Assembly: GCF_030816715.1 (NCBI RefSeq)
Contig: NZ_JAUSYH010000001.1
Location: forward strand, 1,798,001 to 1,862,000
Origin: Streptomyces achromogenes
GTDB lineage: Bacteria > Actinomycetota > Actinomycetes > Streptomycetales > Streptomycetaceae
Reading direction: 5' to 3'
DNA: 64,000 nucleotides
The position numbers and the translations under genes were made by a program. Under the pieces are notes generated by a model that saw nothing but the letters and a program-made list of their open reading frames with translations, was not told the DNA's origin and ran no database searches. Within the stretch, counting starts at the first letter, position 1; each line of letters begins with the position of its first letter. Below, one piece after another: positions 26,201 to 34,740 of the stretch.

Positions 26201-28936
26201 TCACGGCATCTTGTCGCCGAGCAGTGCCAGGTTCTCGATGGCGGCGAGGCCGTAGAGCGCCGTGTCGTTCGTGGCGACCCAGGTGGCCTCGCTGCCCGCG
26301 ACCAAGGTGGCGGGACCGCTGAGCGGCTCCGTCTTCCACGGCGAGGACTCGGTGTAGCCGTCGGAGCTGTAGAACTTCGCCCATGCCCGCTTGGCGAGCG
26401 CCGCGTCACCGGTCTGGACGGCGGCGTAGGCGTCGAGACGCGAGTGGCCCTGGAAGAGCAGCAGGGTGCCGAAGTTGGAGCCGTAGCGTGCCGTCTGTTC
26501 CGCCTTGGTGGCGTTGAAGTAGCGGCAGTAGTCGAAGTAGGCCTCGTTGAACTTCGGCATGTCGACCAGGTGGATCAGCTCGGCGCACAGCTCGTTGAGG
26601 CCGAATACGGCCGAGAGGTGGGAGACCTCGACCTTGGGCTTGTCGGCGACGGCGAACCTGCCGGTGTCCAGGTCGTACAGGCCGCTGCCCTGGACGAACC
26701 CGTTGGGCTGCGCGGCGATCGTCTCCATGGTCGACAGCACGCGCGCCTTGGCCTTCTCCCACTTGGGACCCTTGCGCTCCCACTCGGTCAGCCACGCCGA
26801 CACCAGCCCGCTCCAGTCGGTTCCGAAGCCGATGGACAGGGCGTGCCGGTCGGGCGTGTAGGGCTCGGTGCGGATCTTGCGCAACGGGTCCAGGGCGAGG
26901 AACGTCTCGTCGGAGTCGACGTTGGCGTGCATCAGGTCGCCGACGCGTTCGTCCGCCGTCAGGAAGTAGTAGTAGCGGCGGTAGGTGGTGTTGGCGATGC
27001 GCTGCTGCTTGGCGCTGTCGGCGTAGTGCTGGACGCCGTGCCGGGTGCCCAGGCCCGCCCACTTGCCGAGGTGGTAGACGTCGACCTCGCCGGTGTGCCG
27101 GGTCATCGCCTCGGCGAAGCGGAAGATGTCCGCACGGCCGCTGCGCAGGTACGCGAGCCACAGCCAGAGGTCCGGCGACAGCTCCGAGTTGTCCCAGGCG
27201 TACCCGCCGATGTCGTACCGCCACTGGTGCCGGACGGTGTCGTACGTGTGCATGATGTCGCCGTAGTCCCAGAAGCCGTACCAGCGGCGCTGCTCCACCT
27301 GGCCCTTGTAGTAGGTGAAGAGGAAGTCGAGGTGGTCCTCGATCTTCGCCTTGGCGGGGGTCGAGCGGTCCGGCTCGGAGTACAGGCCCGGCCCGAACAC
27401 CTTGGCCTTGATGAGCTGCTTGGGCGGGGCCGCGAGCTGCGGCAGCACCCGCACGGCCTCGACCTGTTCGGCGAGCTTCTCGGGCGTCGGCGTCGACTCG
27501 TTGGCCCAGAAGAGGAGTTCGGAGGTGCGGGCGATGCCGTAGGGGGTGCCGAAGCCGGGCTCGTAGTCCTCGTAGGTGATGTTGAGGCCCTCGAGCTGTT
27601 CGGGGAACGTGTCCTGACCCATCCCGTCGTGGTAGAAGCGCAGGTCCATGGGCTGCGCCTCGGGCGACCAGAGCCAGAGGGTGACCTCGGCGGCGTCGGT
27701 GTGCGCGTCACGGATGTCCAGCTGGGCGGGGTGCTTCTCCCAGAAGTCCCGCAGGCCGAAGGAGAACCCGCCGCTCACGCCGCCGACGTACCCGAAGCCG
27801 GAGGCCCGCCTGCCGCCGCCGGCGCCGATCCAGCCGTGGCCCTTCTTGGTGCGCTTGCGCAGGGTGAAGCCATCGGCGGACAGCTGGGAGAGCGTGTAGT
27901 CGCCCCACTCGGGGATGTACTGGAGGCGGGTGGTGACCCGCTGGTCCCAGGTGGCGGGGTCGGGCAGCTTCTGGCCCGCGTACTGGGCGGCCTGCACCGC
28001 CGCGCCGGGGTCGCGCCGCAGTCCGGTGATGCCCTTGACCGCCTCGCGCAGCAGACCGGTGCCCTCGCCGCCGATGCGGACGTGCCGGTCGTAGGACGCG
28101 TCGCGCATGGGGACGGTGAAGCGGACGCCGAGGCCTCTGATGAAGTCGCCGCTCGCCTTGCCGGGCTCCTGCTTGCCGTCGTAGGTGATGGTGTGCACCA
28201 TGCGGAAGGAGTCGGCGCCCGCGTAGAAGTAGAGACGGATGGAGAACGGCAGCCAGCTGCGGCTGCCCTTGCGGTGCTTGCCGTCGATGCGGACGACCGC
28301 GCGGACCGGACCCGACTGCTCGACGCTCACCCCGTCGATGGAGCCCTCGAAGCGCTCGGTCCTGACGGCGCCCTGGTCCTCGTCCTCGATCTCGGGCTGC
28401 CGGATCAGGACCAGACGACCGTTCTTGGCGATCTCGGTGGAGCCACGGGTGACGGACTTGATGAGGGTCGCCCCGGACTTGCCGATCTTCGCGGTGATGA
28501 CGCCCGTAGACACCTCGATGGTGCCGCCGCGCTTGTCGACGGTGACCTTCTTGGCGGGAGCGGCCGGTGCGCCGGCGGCGAGGGTGAGCTTGCCCGAACC
28601 CGAACTCACCGCGTGCGCAGTCCACTTGAGGGAGCCATCCGGCCAGTAGGCGATGGGCCAGGACTGTACGGGGACGTCCTTGCCCGCCGCGTCGGTCAGC
28701 GCGAAGGTCTGGTCCTCCCGGTACGCGCCCATGGGCCAGGGCACGCCGAGGGTGGAGCCGGGGGCGGCGCCGAGGCCGCCGTCCTCCAGCCAGTCCAGGG
28801 TCACCGGATCCGTGTCCGCGGCCGTGGTTCTCGGCGCGGCCTCGGCGTCCTTGGCTCCCAGGGCCCAGCTGAACTGCGCGGCGGCGCCGGCGACCGCGGC
28901 CGCCTTGAGGAGGGACCTGCGGGGGATGGGGGACAT
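26201..28936 (-). CDS. Tat-exported YetA/PcRGLX-like protein, probable exo-rhamnogalacturonan lyase family (PL26-like)
   Basis: 911 residues. GGAAAGG precedes the ATG. The signal peptide is of Tat type: twin Arg in IPRRSLLKAA, hydrophobic run, then GAKDAEAA. The mature start (LGVPWPMGAYREDQTF, SWPIAYWPDGSLKWTAHAV) fits the RIFT-barrel domain of the PcRGLX/YetA family. Next come beta domains (about 200-420) and a large Trp/Tyr/His-rich C-terminal half resembling an alpha/alpha barrel. It is the last gene of an operon with a sugar importer, as B. subtilis yetA follows lplABC. Predicted to trim rhamnogalacturonan oligomers outside the cell; catalytic residues were not assigned. Confidence 0.72.
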   Translation of the reverse strand: MSPIPRRSLLKAAAVAGAAAQFSWALGAKDAEAAPRTTAADTDPVTLDWLEDGGLGAAPGSTLGVPWPMGAYREDQTFALTDAAGKDVPVQSWPIAYWPDGSLKWTAHAVSSGSGKLTLAAGAPAAPAKKVTVDKRGGTIEVSTGVITAKIGKSGATLIKSVTRGSTEIAKNGRLVLIRQPEIEDEDQGAVRTERFEGSIDGVSVEQSGPVRAVVRIDGKHRKGSRSWLPFSIRLYFYAGADSFRMVHTITYDGKQEPGKASGDFIRGLGVRFTVPMRDASYDRHVRIGGEGTGLLREAVKGITGLRRDPGAAVQAAQYAGQKLPDPATWDQRVTTRLQYIPEWGDYTLSQLSADGFTLRKRTKKGHGWIGAGGGRRASGFGYVGGVSGGFSFGLRDFWEKHPAQLDIRDAHTDAAEVTLWLWSPEAQPMDLRFYHDGMGQDTFPEQLEGLNITYEDYEPGFGTPYGIARTSELLFWANESTPTPEKLAEQVEAVRVLPQLAAPPKQLIKAKVFGPGLYSEPDRSTPAKAKIEDHLDFLFTYYKGQVEQRRWYGFWDYGDIMHTYDTVRHQWRYDIGGYAWDNSELSPDLWLWLAYLRSGRADIFRFAEAMTRHTGEVDVYHLGKWAGLGTRHGVQHYADSAKQQRIANTTYRRYYYFLTADERVGDLMHANVDSDETFLALDPLRKIRTEPYTPDRHALSIGFGTDWSGLVSAWLTEWERKGPKWEKAKARVLSTMETIAAQPNGFVQGSGLYDLDTGRFAVADKPKVEVSHLSAVFGLNELCAELIHLVDMPKFNEAYFDYCRYFNATKAEQTARYGSNFGTLLLFQGHSRLDAYAAVQTGDAALAKRAWAKFYSSDGYTESSPWKTEPLSGPATLVAGSEATWVATNDTALYGLAAIENLALLGDKMP

Positions 28937-29031
28937 GGCCTTTCCTTTCCGTGCGAAAAGCAGGGTGGTCAGGGGCATGACAGAGAGAGGTGCGGCGCCC
29001 GCGGCGCCGACCTGGTGCGGGGGCACCGCCG

Positions 29032-29631
29032 TCAGCGGTGCCGGTACCGCCGCTCGACGGCGACGGCCGCCGCCGCGACGGCCCCGAGGACCGGGACCGC
29101 CAGGGGCAGGACGAACAGGGCGGACAGGGTGACGACGGCCAGCCCGCAGACGACCAGGAAGGACCCGGCGGGGTCGAGCACGGTCCGCCGCCCGGCCTCC
29201 GCGACCAGCGCGCGCCAGGCGGAGCCCGGTGTCCAGACGGCCGCCGCCCGCAGCAGGGCCACAGCGAGCCCGATCAGCGCGAGGACGCCGACGGCTCCGA
29301 CGACCGGCCCACCGGGAAGACCGGCCCGCACGGCCAGGACGTCCGTCCAGACCGCGGCGGCCGCCGCCCAGCCGGCGAGCCCGACGGCCCACCCGCCGCG
29401 TACGGCCGCCCGGAAGTCCGCGACGAACTCCCGCAGCCCGCCGTTCTCGTGGCGCGTACGGCGCCGCAGATGCCGTGCGCCGGCCGCGAAGGCCGCGGGA
29501 TAGGTGACGACCCCGAGACAGGCCACGGCGATCCACACCCCGGTGAGCAGACACTCGGCGAAGATCGCGAAGCGCTCGCCGAACACCGACTCCTTGCGCG
29601 TGGAGCGCGCCTTCACCCCTGTCTGCGCCAT
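29032..29631 (-). CDS. DUF624 (YesL-like) membrane protein
   Basis: 199 residues. The DUF624 pattern is recognisable: an N-terminal polar helix (SVFGERFAIFAECLLTGVWIAV), then about five membrane helices interspersed with conserved basic turns (FAAGARHLRRRTRHE). YesL/DUF624 proteins are typically encoded beside CUT1 oligosaccharide importers and pectin-degradation genes; their biochemical role is unknown. Here it sits between the permease genes and the YetA-like gene, which supports a pectin-related operon. Confidence 0.78.
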   Translation of the reverse strand: MAQTGVKARSTRKESVFGERFAIFAECLLTGVWIAVACLGVVTYPAAFAAGARHLRRRTRHENGGLREFVADFRAAVRGGWAVGLAGWAAAAAVWTDVLAVRAGLPGGPVVGAVGVLALIGLAVALLRAAAVWTPGSAWRALVAEAGRRTVLDPAGSFLVVCGLAVVTLSALFVLPLAVPVLGAVAAAAVAVERRYRHR

Positions 29632-29641
29632 GGTGACCGCC

Positions 29642-30517
29642 TCAGCCCTTCAGTCCGGAGGTCGCCATTCCGTCGATGAGATAGCGCTGGAAGGCCATGA
29701 AGAAGGCGATGACCGGCACCAGCGCCACCAACGACATCGCGATCATGCTGCCGTAGTTGGAGATGCCCTCCTGGTCGCGGAACATCATCAGCCCCAGCGA
29801 CACGGTGTACTTGGAGGGGGTGTTGAGGTAGATCAGCGGCCCCATGAAGTCGTTCCACGCGTTGATGAAGGTGAAGATGGCGCTGGTGATGAGGGCGGGG
29901 CGGCTCAGCGGCAGCACGATGGACCAGTAGGTCCTCAGGTGCCCGCAGCCGTCGAGCTTGGCGGCCTCGTCCAGCTCCCGCGGCAGCCCGCGCATGAACT
30001 GCACCATCAGGAAGACGAAGAACGCCTCCGTGGCCAGGAACTTGCCCGCGACGAGCGGCACGAGCGTGTCGATGTAGCCGAGGTTGCGGAACAGCACGTA
30101 CTGCGGGATGAGCAGCACGTGGTACGGCAGCAGCAGGGTGCCGATCATCAGCGTGAACAGCAGGTTCCGGCCGGCGAACCGGATCTTGGCGAAGGCGTAG
30201 GCCGTCAGCGAGCTGGACAGCACCACGCCGACCACGGCCAGGACCGCGTACAGCAGCGAGTTGGTGAAGAAGCTGCCGATGGAGATGCCGGAGATGCCGT
30301 CGGCGAGCCCGGAGAAGTTGGCCCAGACCGGCTTGGCCGGCAGCAGGTCGAGGCTGGCGATGATGTCCTTGCTCGGCTTGAACGAGGCGCCGAGCACCCA
30401 GACCACCGGGTAGAGGACGACCGCGAGCACGAGCAGGGCGCCCACGTGCCAGGCGAGGGATCCGGTGCGCCGCCGCTCGCTCGCGGTGCGCACGACGGGA
30501 CTGGTGGCACTGGTCAC
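29642..30517 (-). CDS. CUT1 sugar ABC transporter permease 2 (MalG/YesQ type)
   Basis: 291 residues, six membrane helices, with the EAA loop DEAAKLDGCGHLRTYWSIVLPLSRPAL that contacts the ATPase. The GTG start overlaps the stop of permease 1 in GTGA. No ATP-binding subunit is encoded in the operon; Streptomyces often share one MsiK-type ATPase among sugar importers, which would have to serve here (inference). Confidence 0.92.
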   Translation of the reverse strand: MTSATSPVVRTASERRRTGSLAWHVGALLVLAVVLYPVVWVLGASFKPSKDIIASLDLLPAKPVWANFSGLADGISGISIGSFFTNSLLYAVLAVVGVVLSSSLTAYAFAKIRFAGRNLLFTLMIGTLLLPYHVLLIPQYVLFRNLGYIDTLVPLVAGKFLATEAFFVFLMVQFMRGLPRELDEAAKLDGCGHLRTYWSIVLPLSRPALITSAIFTFINAWNDFMGPLIYLNTPSKYTVSLGLMMFRDQEGISNYGSMIAMSLVALVPVIAFFMAFQRYLIDGMATSGLKG

Positions 30518-31470
30518 TTGGCGGCCTCCTCGTAGTGCACCCACTTCTTCTGTGACCAGAACAGGACCGCCGTGACGAGCGCGACCGCCACCACCAGCGT
30601 CCAGGCCATCGCGGAGGCGAAGCCCATCTGTGCCTCCTTGAAGCCCTTCTGGTACAGGTAACAGGTGTAGACGAGGGTCGCGTCGGCCGGTCCGCACCGG
30701 GTGTCGGAGACCACGTACGCCGAGCCGAACACCTGGAACGCGTGGATGGACTCCAGCAGCACGTTGAAGAACAGCACCGGGGAAATCATCGGCAGCGTGA
30801 TGTTCCAGAACCGCCGCAGGGGGCCGGCCCCGTCCATCTCGGCGGCCTCGTACAGTTCCTGGGGCACCTGCTTGAGCCCCGCGAGGAAGATGACCATCGG
30901 CGCGCCGAACTGCCAGATACTCAGCGCCACCAGGGAGTACAGGACGTAGTCCGGGTTGCCGATCCAGCCGCCGACGTCGACCCCGAAGACCTTCTGCGTA
31001 CGGTCCACCACGGCGTCGTCGGAGAACAGCGCCCGCCACACGAAGCCCACGGAGACGCTCGCCCCGATGAGCGACGGCATGTAGAACGCCGCCCGGTACA
31101 GGGCCTGTCCGCGCCGCTTCTGCGCGAGCAGCAGCGCCACCCCGAGGGCGAGGAGCAGCTTCAGCGGCGTCGCCACGACGACGTACTTGAGCGTGACCTC
31201 GACCGACTTCTGCCAGCGCGGGTCCTGGAACATCGTCGTGAAGTTGTCCAGGCCCACCCACTTCGGCGGCGTGAACAGGTTGTAGCTGGTGAACGCGTAG
31301 TAGAGCGACGCGATCATCGGCCCCGCCGTGAGCAGCAGGAACCCCGCGATCCACGGCGACATGAAGAGATAGCCGGCGAGGTTCTCGCGGCGCCGCCCCC
31401 GCCGCCCGGCGGCAGGAGCGGCGGACCGCTTCTTCGCCGGGCGCACGGGCGCTTCCTTGACGAGCGTCAT
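30514..31470 (-). CDS. CUT1 sugar ABC transporter permease 1 (MalF/YesP type)
   Basis: 318 residues. A basic N-terminal tail of about 30 residues is followed by six membrane helices and the EAA loop YEAAEMDGAGPLRRFWNITLPMISPV. It begins 14 bases after the binding-protein gene and overlaps permease 2. Together the two permeases form the membrane pore for an oligosaccharide, probably released from rhamnogalacturonan given the neighbours. Confidence 0.92.
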   Translation of the reverse strand: MTLVKEAPVRPAKKRSAAPAAGRRGRRRENLAGYLFMSPWIAGFLLLTAGPMIASLYYAFTSYNLFTPPKWVGLDNFTTMFQDPRWQKSVEVTLKYVVVATPLKLLLALGVALLLAQKRRGQALYRAAFYMPSLIGASVSVGFVWRALFSDDAVVDRTQKVFGVDVGGWIGNPDYVLYSLVALSIWQFGAPMVIFLAGLKQVPQELYEAAEMDGAGPLRRFWNITLPMISPVLFFNVLLESIHAFQVFGSAYVVSDTRCGPADATLVYTCYLYQKGFKEAQMGFASAMAWTLVVAVALVTAVLFWSQKKWVHYEEAAK

Positions 31471-31484
31471 GGTGGTACGTCCCC

Positions 31485-32777
31485 TCAGCCCGCGAACGCG
31501 GCCTTGGCCTCGCTGAACAGCGCCTTCGCCGCATCGGCCGGCTTGGTCTTGCCCTGGGCGACCTCAGCGCCGATCCGCAGGAAGGCCGCCTCGACGACGT
31601 CCGCACCGGACGGGTGCGGGGTGATCTTGCCGAGGACGCCCGCCTTGGCGACCTCGTCCTCGTAGGCCGCGACGCCCTTGTTGTTGGGGTCGGTCGGCTT
31701 GAAGGCGTCGTACTGCTCGGTGGTGGCGAGGATGCCGCGGTCGTAACCCATGATCTTGCCGACCTCGGGGTCGTGGACCATGAAGTCGATGAACTGGGCG
31801 ACTTCCTTGGGGTGCTTGGTCCCGGAGAAGGCGCTCAGCATCAGCGAACCGAGGTACTGGCCGGTGTTCTTGCCGTCCGTGGTGGGGATCGGCGCGAGCC
31901 CGTAGTCGGAATCGCCTTCGCCCTGGTAGCGGATGGAGAAGTTGTCCCAGGTGAACTCGGAGGCTGCCAGGCCCGCCGAGAGACCGGACTTCGGCTTGGC
32001 CTGCTCGATCTTCTTGGGATCGGCGACGAGACCGGACTTCACGCGCTTGTAGCCGTCCTCCCACCACTGGGTCAGGTCGGCCTCGGTGAACCCGAGGGCG
32101 CTGTCGGTGAAGAAGGCCTTGCCGTTCTGCCGCAGGTACAGGTCGTAGAGGTACATGATGGCGAAGTAACCGGTGTCGCCGGCGATCTTCAGCTTGTCCT
32201 GGATCGTCTGCAGCGCGGCGAAGTAGTCGTTCCAGGTCCAGCCGAACTTCGCCTCGACGCCGGCCTTCTTGAAAGCCTTCTGGTCGATCACGAGCGCCAT
32301 GGTGTTGGCGCCGACGGGTATGCCGATCTGCTTGCCGTCGACCTGACCGTTCGCCAGGACGCCGTTGCGGAAGTTCTCCAGGTTCAGGTTCCCCGCGTCC
32401 GCCTGCGCCTTGAGGTCCATCAGAACGCCGCGCTTGTCGTACTTGCGCAGGAATCCGACCGCATTCTGGAAAACGTCCGGCGGATTCCCGCCGGAAGCCT
32501 GGGTCTGGAACTTCTCCCAGAACGCCTCGTAGTCGGTGAATTCGGGCTTGATCTTGATCTTCGGATACTTCTTCTCGAAGAGCGCGATCGTCTTCTTGAT
32601 GGCGATGGTGCGCGGCTCGCCGCCCCACCACGCGTAACGGATCGTCACCGTCCCGTCCGCCGAGGTCCCGCTGTCTCCCCCGCACGCCGTCGTCGTCGCG
32701 GCCAGCCCGAGCGTGGCCGCCGTGGCTCCGGCCGCCTTCAGGATCGTTCGCCTCTCAACATTCCTGCTGGTTCCCAC
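31485..32777 (-). CDS. Sugar ABC transporter substrate-binding lipoprotein (Tat type)
   Basis: 430 residues. The signal has a twin-Arg motif (VERRTILKAAG) and a lipobox ending TTAC, so it is a Tat-exported lipoprotein. The fold is that of cluster-B sugar-binding proteins: an early WWGGEPRTIAIKKTIALFE stretch, GGNPPDVFQ and the Trp-rich C-terminal lobe. First gene of the five-gene operon. The GTG start lies 35 bases from a pair of LacI-type palindromes. Confidence 0.92.
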   Translation of the reverse strand: MGTSRNVERRTILKAAGATAATLGLAATTTACGGDSGTSADGTVTIRYAWWGGEPRTIAIKKTIALFEKKYPKIKIKPEFTDYEAFWEKFQTQASGGNPPDVFQNAVGFLRKYDKRGVLMDLKAQADAGNLNLENFRNGVLANGQVDGKQIGIPVGANTMALVIDQKAFKKAGVEAKFGWTWNDYFAALQTIQDKLKIAGDTGYFAIMYLYDLYLRQNGKAFFTDSALGFTEADLTQWWEDGYKRVKSGLVADPKKIEQAKPKSGLSAGLAASEFTWDNFSIRYQGEGDSDYGLAPIPTTDGKNTGQYLGSLMLSAFSGTKHPKEVAQFIDFMVHDPEVGKIMGYDRGILATTEQYDAFKPTDPNNKGVAAYEDEVAKAGVLGKITPHPSGADVVEAAFLRIGAEVAQGKTKPADAAKALFSEAKAAFAG

Positions 32778-32811
32778 AGTCGGGCCCCTCCCCGCAGCGT
32801 CACCGCTTGCA

Positions 32812-32834
32812 TGAATCGTTTCAAGAAAGCGCTT
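32812..32834. promoter_or_regulatory. Two adjacent LacI-type operator palindromes
   Basis: TGAATCGTTTCA (32812-32823) is an imperfect palindrome with a central CG. AAGCGCTT (32827-32834) is a perfect one, extended to AAAGCGCTTGC. Both have the centre-CG form typical of LacI/GalR-family operators, and they sit 35 bases upstream of the binding-protein start codon, where a promoter is expected. No LacI gene lies in the window, so the regulator would be encoded elsewhere. Confidence 0.6.
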
Positions 32835-33234
32835 GCTGGCACAAGGTACGAGGGGCTTGAGGGAGCGTCAATGATTCGGACAGGAATTTCTTGTGAGCGG
32901 GCAAAGGAGCCGGGTGCGGGCAGGGCCGTCGACCGTCGGCCCGAGAACCATGAAATCCCTGGTCAGGTCGGTCAGTTCGGAGGTTCGAACAGCAGGCGCG
33001 GGCGGCGCTCTCCTGCACGGGCCACCGAAATCCGGCTGGGCGAGCGGGACATGAGAGGCGTGCGGGACGAAGGACGCCACTCGGCACGGCAGTTGAGGCG
33101 CGCCGTCCACGAGGGGAGGCTTGTGGCGCGGATCGAGGAGGGGAGCTGCGGGCCGGGGTGGGGCGCACAGGGGTGGTTGGGGCACGGGCTGCCGGGCGGG
33201 CGAGGGCGGGGGGCAGGACGGGTGAGGGGTGAGG

Positions 33235-33468
33235 CAGGTGGTCGAGGCGCGGGGTGCCTGACGGGCGAAGGGCGGGGCAGGTGGTCGAGGCGCGGGGTGC
33301 CTGACGGGCGAAGGGCGGGGCAGGTGGCAGGCGCCGGCTGCCGGGAGGGCGAGGGACGGGGCAGGTGGCAGGCGCCGGCTGCCGGGAGGGCGAGGGACGG
33401 GGCAGGTGGCAGGCGCCGGCTGCCGGGAGGGCGAGGGACGGGGCAGGTGGCAGGCGCCGGCTGCCGGG
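33235..33468. repeat. Tandem minisatellite: 43-bp and 41-bp units
   Basis: Two exact-looking 43-bp units (starting 33235 and 33278) are followed by three 41-bp units (33321, 33362, 33403) and a 25-bp partial unit (33444). All begin CAGGTGG and share a GCGGGG/GACGGGG end, so the two types are related. Neither length is divisible by three, so the units appear in all frames and do not code for a repeated peptide. Confidence 0.92.
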
Positions 33469-33849
33469 CGATCGCGGTGGGCTGCCGGACGGGCGAAGGG
33501 CGAGGCGCTCGGGCCGGGCGAGGGCAATCGGCGGCAGGAGGGTGGGGCAGGGTCGATCGAGGGCGTGAAGACGCGGAGGCCGCCGCCGGGGCGGAGCCGT
33601 CGGGGCGGAGCCGCCGGGGCGGAGCCAGGTGCGGAGCCGTCGGCTCGAAGAGGGCAGCGGCCGGGGTGGAGCAGCGAGTCCGTGCGCATGCCGGGAGCTG
33701 CCGGCCTGGCACGGCGGGCGGCTCACCGTGCGGCCTGCGGGTTTCACGAGGCGGGAGCGCACGCACACCCGTCGCGGCTCGCCCAGGCCGTCACGGTCCG
33801 TCGGGCGGGTCGCACGGACGGTGCGGCGATCGCTCCGGAACGACCTCGG
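33469..33849. other. Gene-free GC-rich stretch between operon and tRNA
   Basis: Open frames exist on both strands only because stop codons are rare at this GC content. Their products are Pro/Arg or Gly/Arg low-complexity and lack Shine-Dalgarno sequences. A short degenerate repeat of CGGGGCGGAGCCG type is at about 33587-33625. The stretch at 32850-33234 is similar. No gene seen. Confidence 0.6.
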
Positions 33850-33874
33850 CCCGTCTGCGGGATTCACAGACGGG
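33850..33874 (-). terminator. Hairpin after tRNA-Val copy 2
   Basis: CCCGTCTG pairs with CAGACGGG around a 9-base loop. It is 13 bases past the tRNA 3' end on the minus strand and lacks a long U run. Confidence 0.7.
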
Positions 33875-33886
33875 CCGACGTTCCGG

Positions 33887-33958
33887 TGGGCGATACTGGG
33901 TTCGAACCAGTGACCTCTTCGGTGTGAACGAAGCGCTCTCCCACTGAGCTAATCGCCC
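33887..33958 (-). tRNA. tRNA-Val (anticodon CAC), copy 2
   Basis: Sequence identical to 23094-23165 over all 72 nt, including the CAC anticodon in loop TTCACAC, and a few flanking bases match too (CCGG before, GG after). Same strand as copy 1. An inverted CCCC-TGACAT-GGGG followed by TAATGT lies upstream and may be part of its promoter. Confidence 0.97.
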
Positions 33959-34087
33959 GGACGCAGGAAGAACATTACCCCATGTCAGGGGGTGGCCGTG
34001 ACCAGGGACAACCCGCGATTCAGCGATGCCGGGGCGGACCGTGGACCGGCGATCGCAAGGCCTTCGCGGCCCATGACCGGACGGCGG

Positions 34088-34549
34088 TCACTGATCCTTG
34101 ATCTTCCACGGCATGGTCAGACCGAACTTCCACAGGTAGAAGCCCACCAGCGCGCCGATGATCACCAGGCCGACCGACGTCAGGATGATGTTGCGGCGCC
34201 GGACCCGCGGATCGAGAGCGCGCTGTGCCGCCTCGGTGACCTTGCGCTTGGTCCAGCGGAGAACCAGCTGGGCCCAGACGAACTCGGTCGCCCAGATCGC
34301 CATGCCGCCGAAGATCACGACCCAGCCCGGACCGGGCAGCGGAAGCATGACGATGCCGGCGCCGACCACGGCGAGGCCGATGACGAAGACGCCGACCTGC
34401 CAGCTGAGGTGCAGCATGCGGCGCGCCTTGACGAATTCCGGCGCCCGGGAGCCGAGCCCCTGCCCCTGCTGGTCGTCCGCCGTGCCCTCCGGCACCGAGT
34501 CGTCCGCGGCCACGAAGGCCTCACCCGGCTCGTTACTCCCCGTGTTCAT
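34088..34549 (-). CDS. TIGR02611-type two-helix-pair membrane protein
   Basis: 153 residues. A polar N-terminus of about 55 residues precedes two close hydrophobic helices (VGVFVIGLAVVGAGIVMLPL and WVVIFGGMAIWATEFVWA), a basic cytosolic loop, and a last helix (TSVGLVIIGALVGFYLW). The PGPGW turn after helix 1 is characteristic of the TIGR02611/PGPGW family. Function unknown. It is divergent from ssgB with a shared 190-bp upstream region. Confidence 0.82.
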   Translation of the reverse strand: MNTGSNEPGEAFVAADDSVPEGTADDQQGQGLGSRAPEFVKARRMLHLSWQVGVFVIGLAVVGAGIVMLPLPGPGWVVIFGGMAIWATEFVWAQLVLRWTKRKVTEAAQRALDPRVRRRNIILTSVGLVIIGALVGFYLWKFGLTMPWKIKDQ

Positions 34550-34655
34550 ACAGCCAGACCCTACCCGAGAGATTCCGGTCACCGGAATGGTGGTACTTCG
34601 CGAACGCACTGTCGGCCGGATGAGTTACGTAAAGGCACGCAAAACACGCAGAGGG

Positions 34656-34682
34656 GTTTACAACGGCACCGTAGGTGGCATG
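34656..34682 (+). promoter_or_regulatory. Candidate stress-sigma (SigH/SigB-type) promoter of ssgB
   Basis: GTTTAC, 15 bases, GGCATG, upstream of ssgB by about 58 bases. The GTTT...GG(G/C)(A/T)A(T) form fits SigB-family promoters of Streptomyces. Expression of ssgB from a SigH-dependent promoter is reported for S. coelicolor; I match it here only by eye. Confidence 0.5.
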
Positions 34683-34740
34683 TCGATTTCGCCGACGTGC
34701 GAATCCCCGAGCGCACACTGAGCGAAAGGCCCTGGCGCTT

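Noticed and set aside
33235..33468. CRISPR array
   Set aside because: Units are contiguous with no variable spacers and no cas genes nearby, so this is a tandem minisatellite.
32850..33867. Long open frames on both strands, Pro/Arg or Gly/Arg rich, in the gene-free stretch
   Set aside because: They exist in several overlapping frames, have no ribosome site, contain out-of-frame repeat units and low-complexity products.
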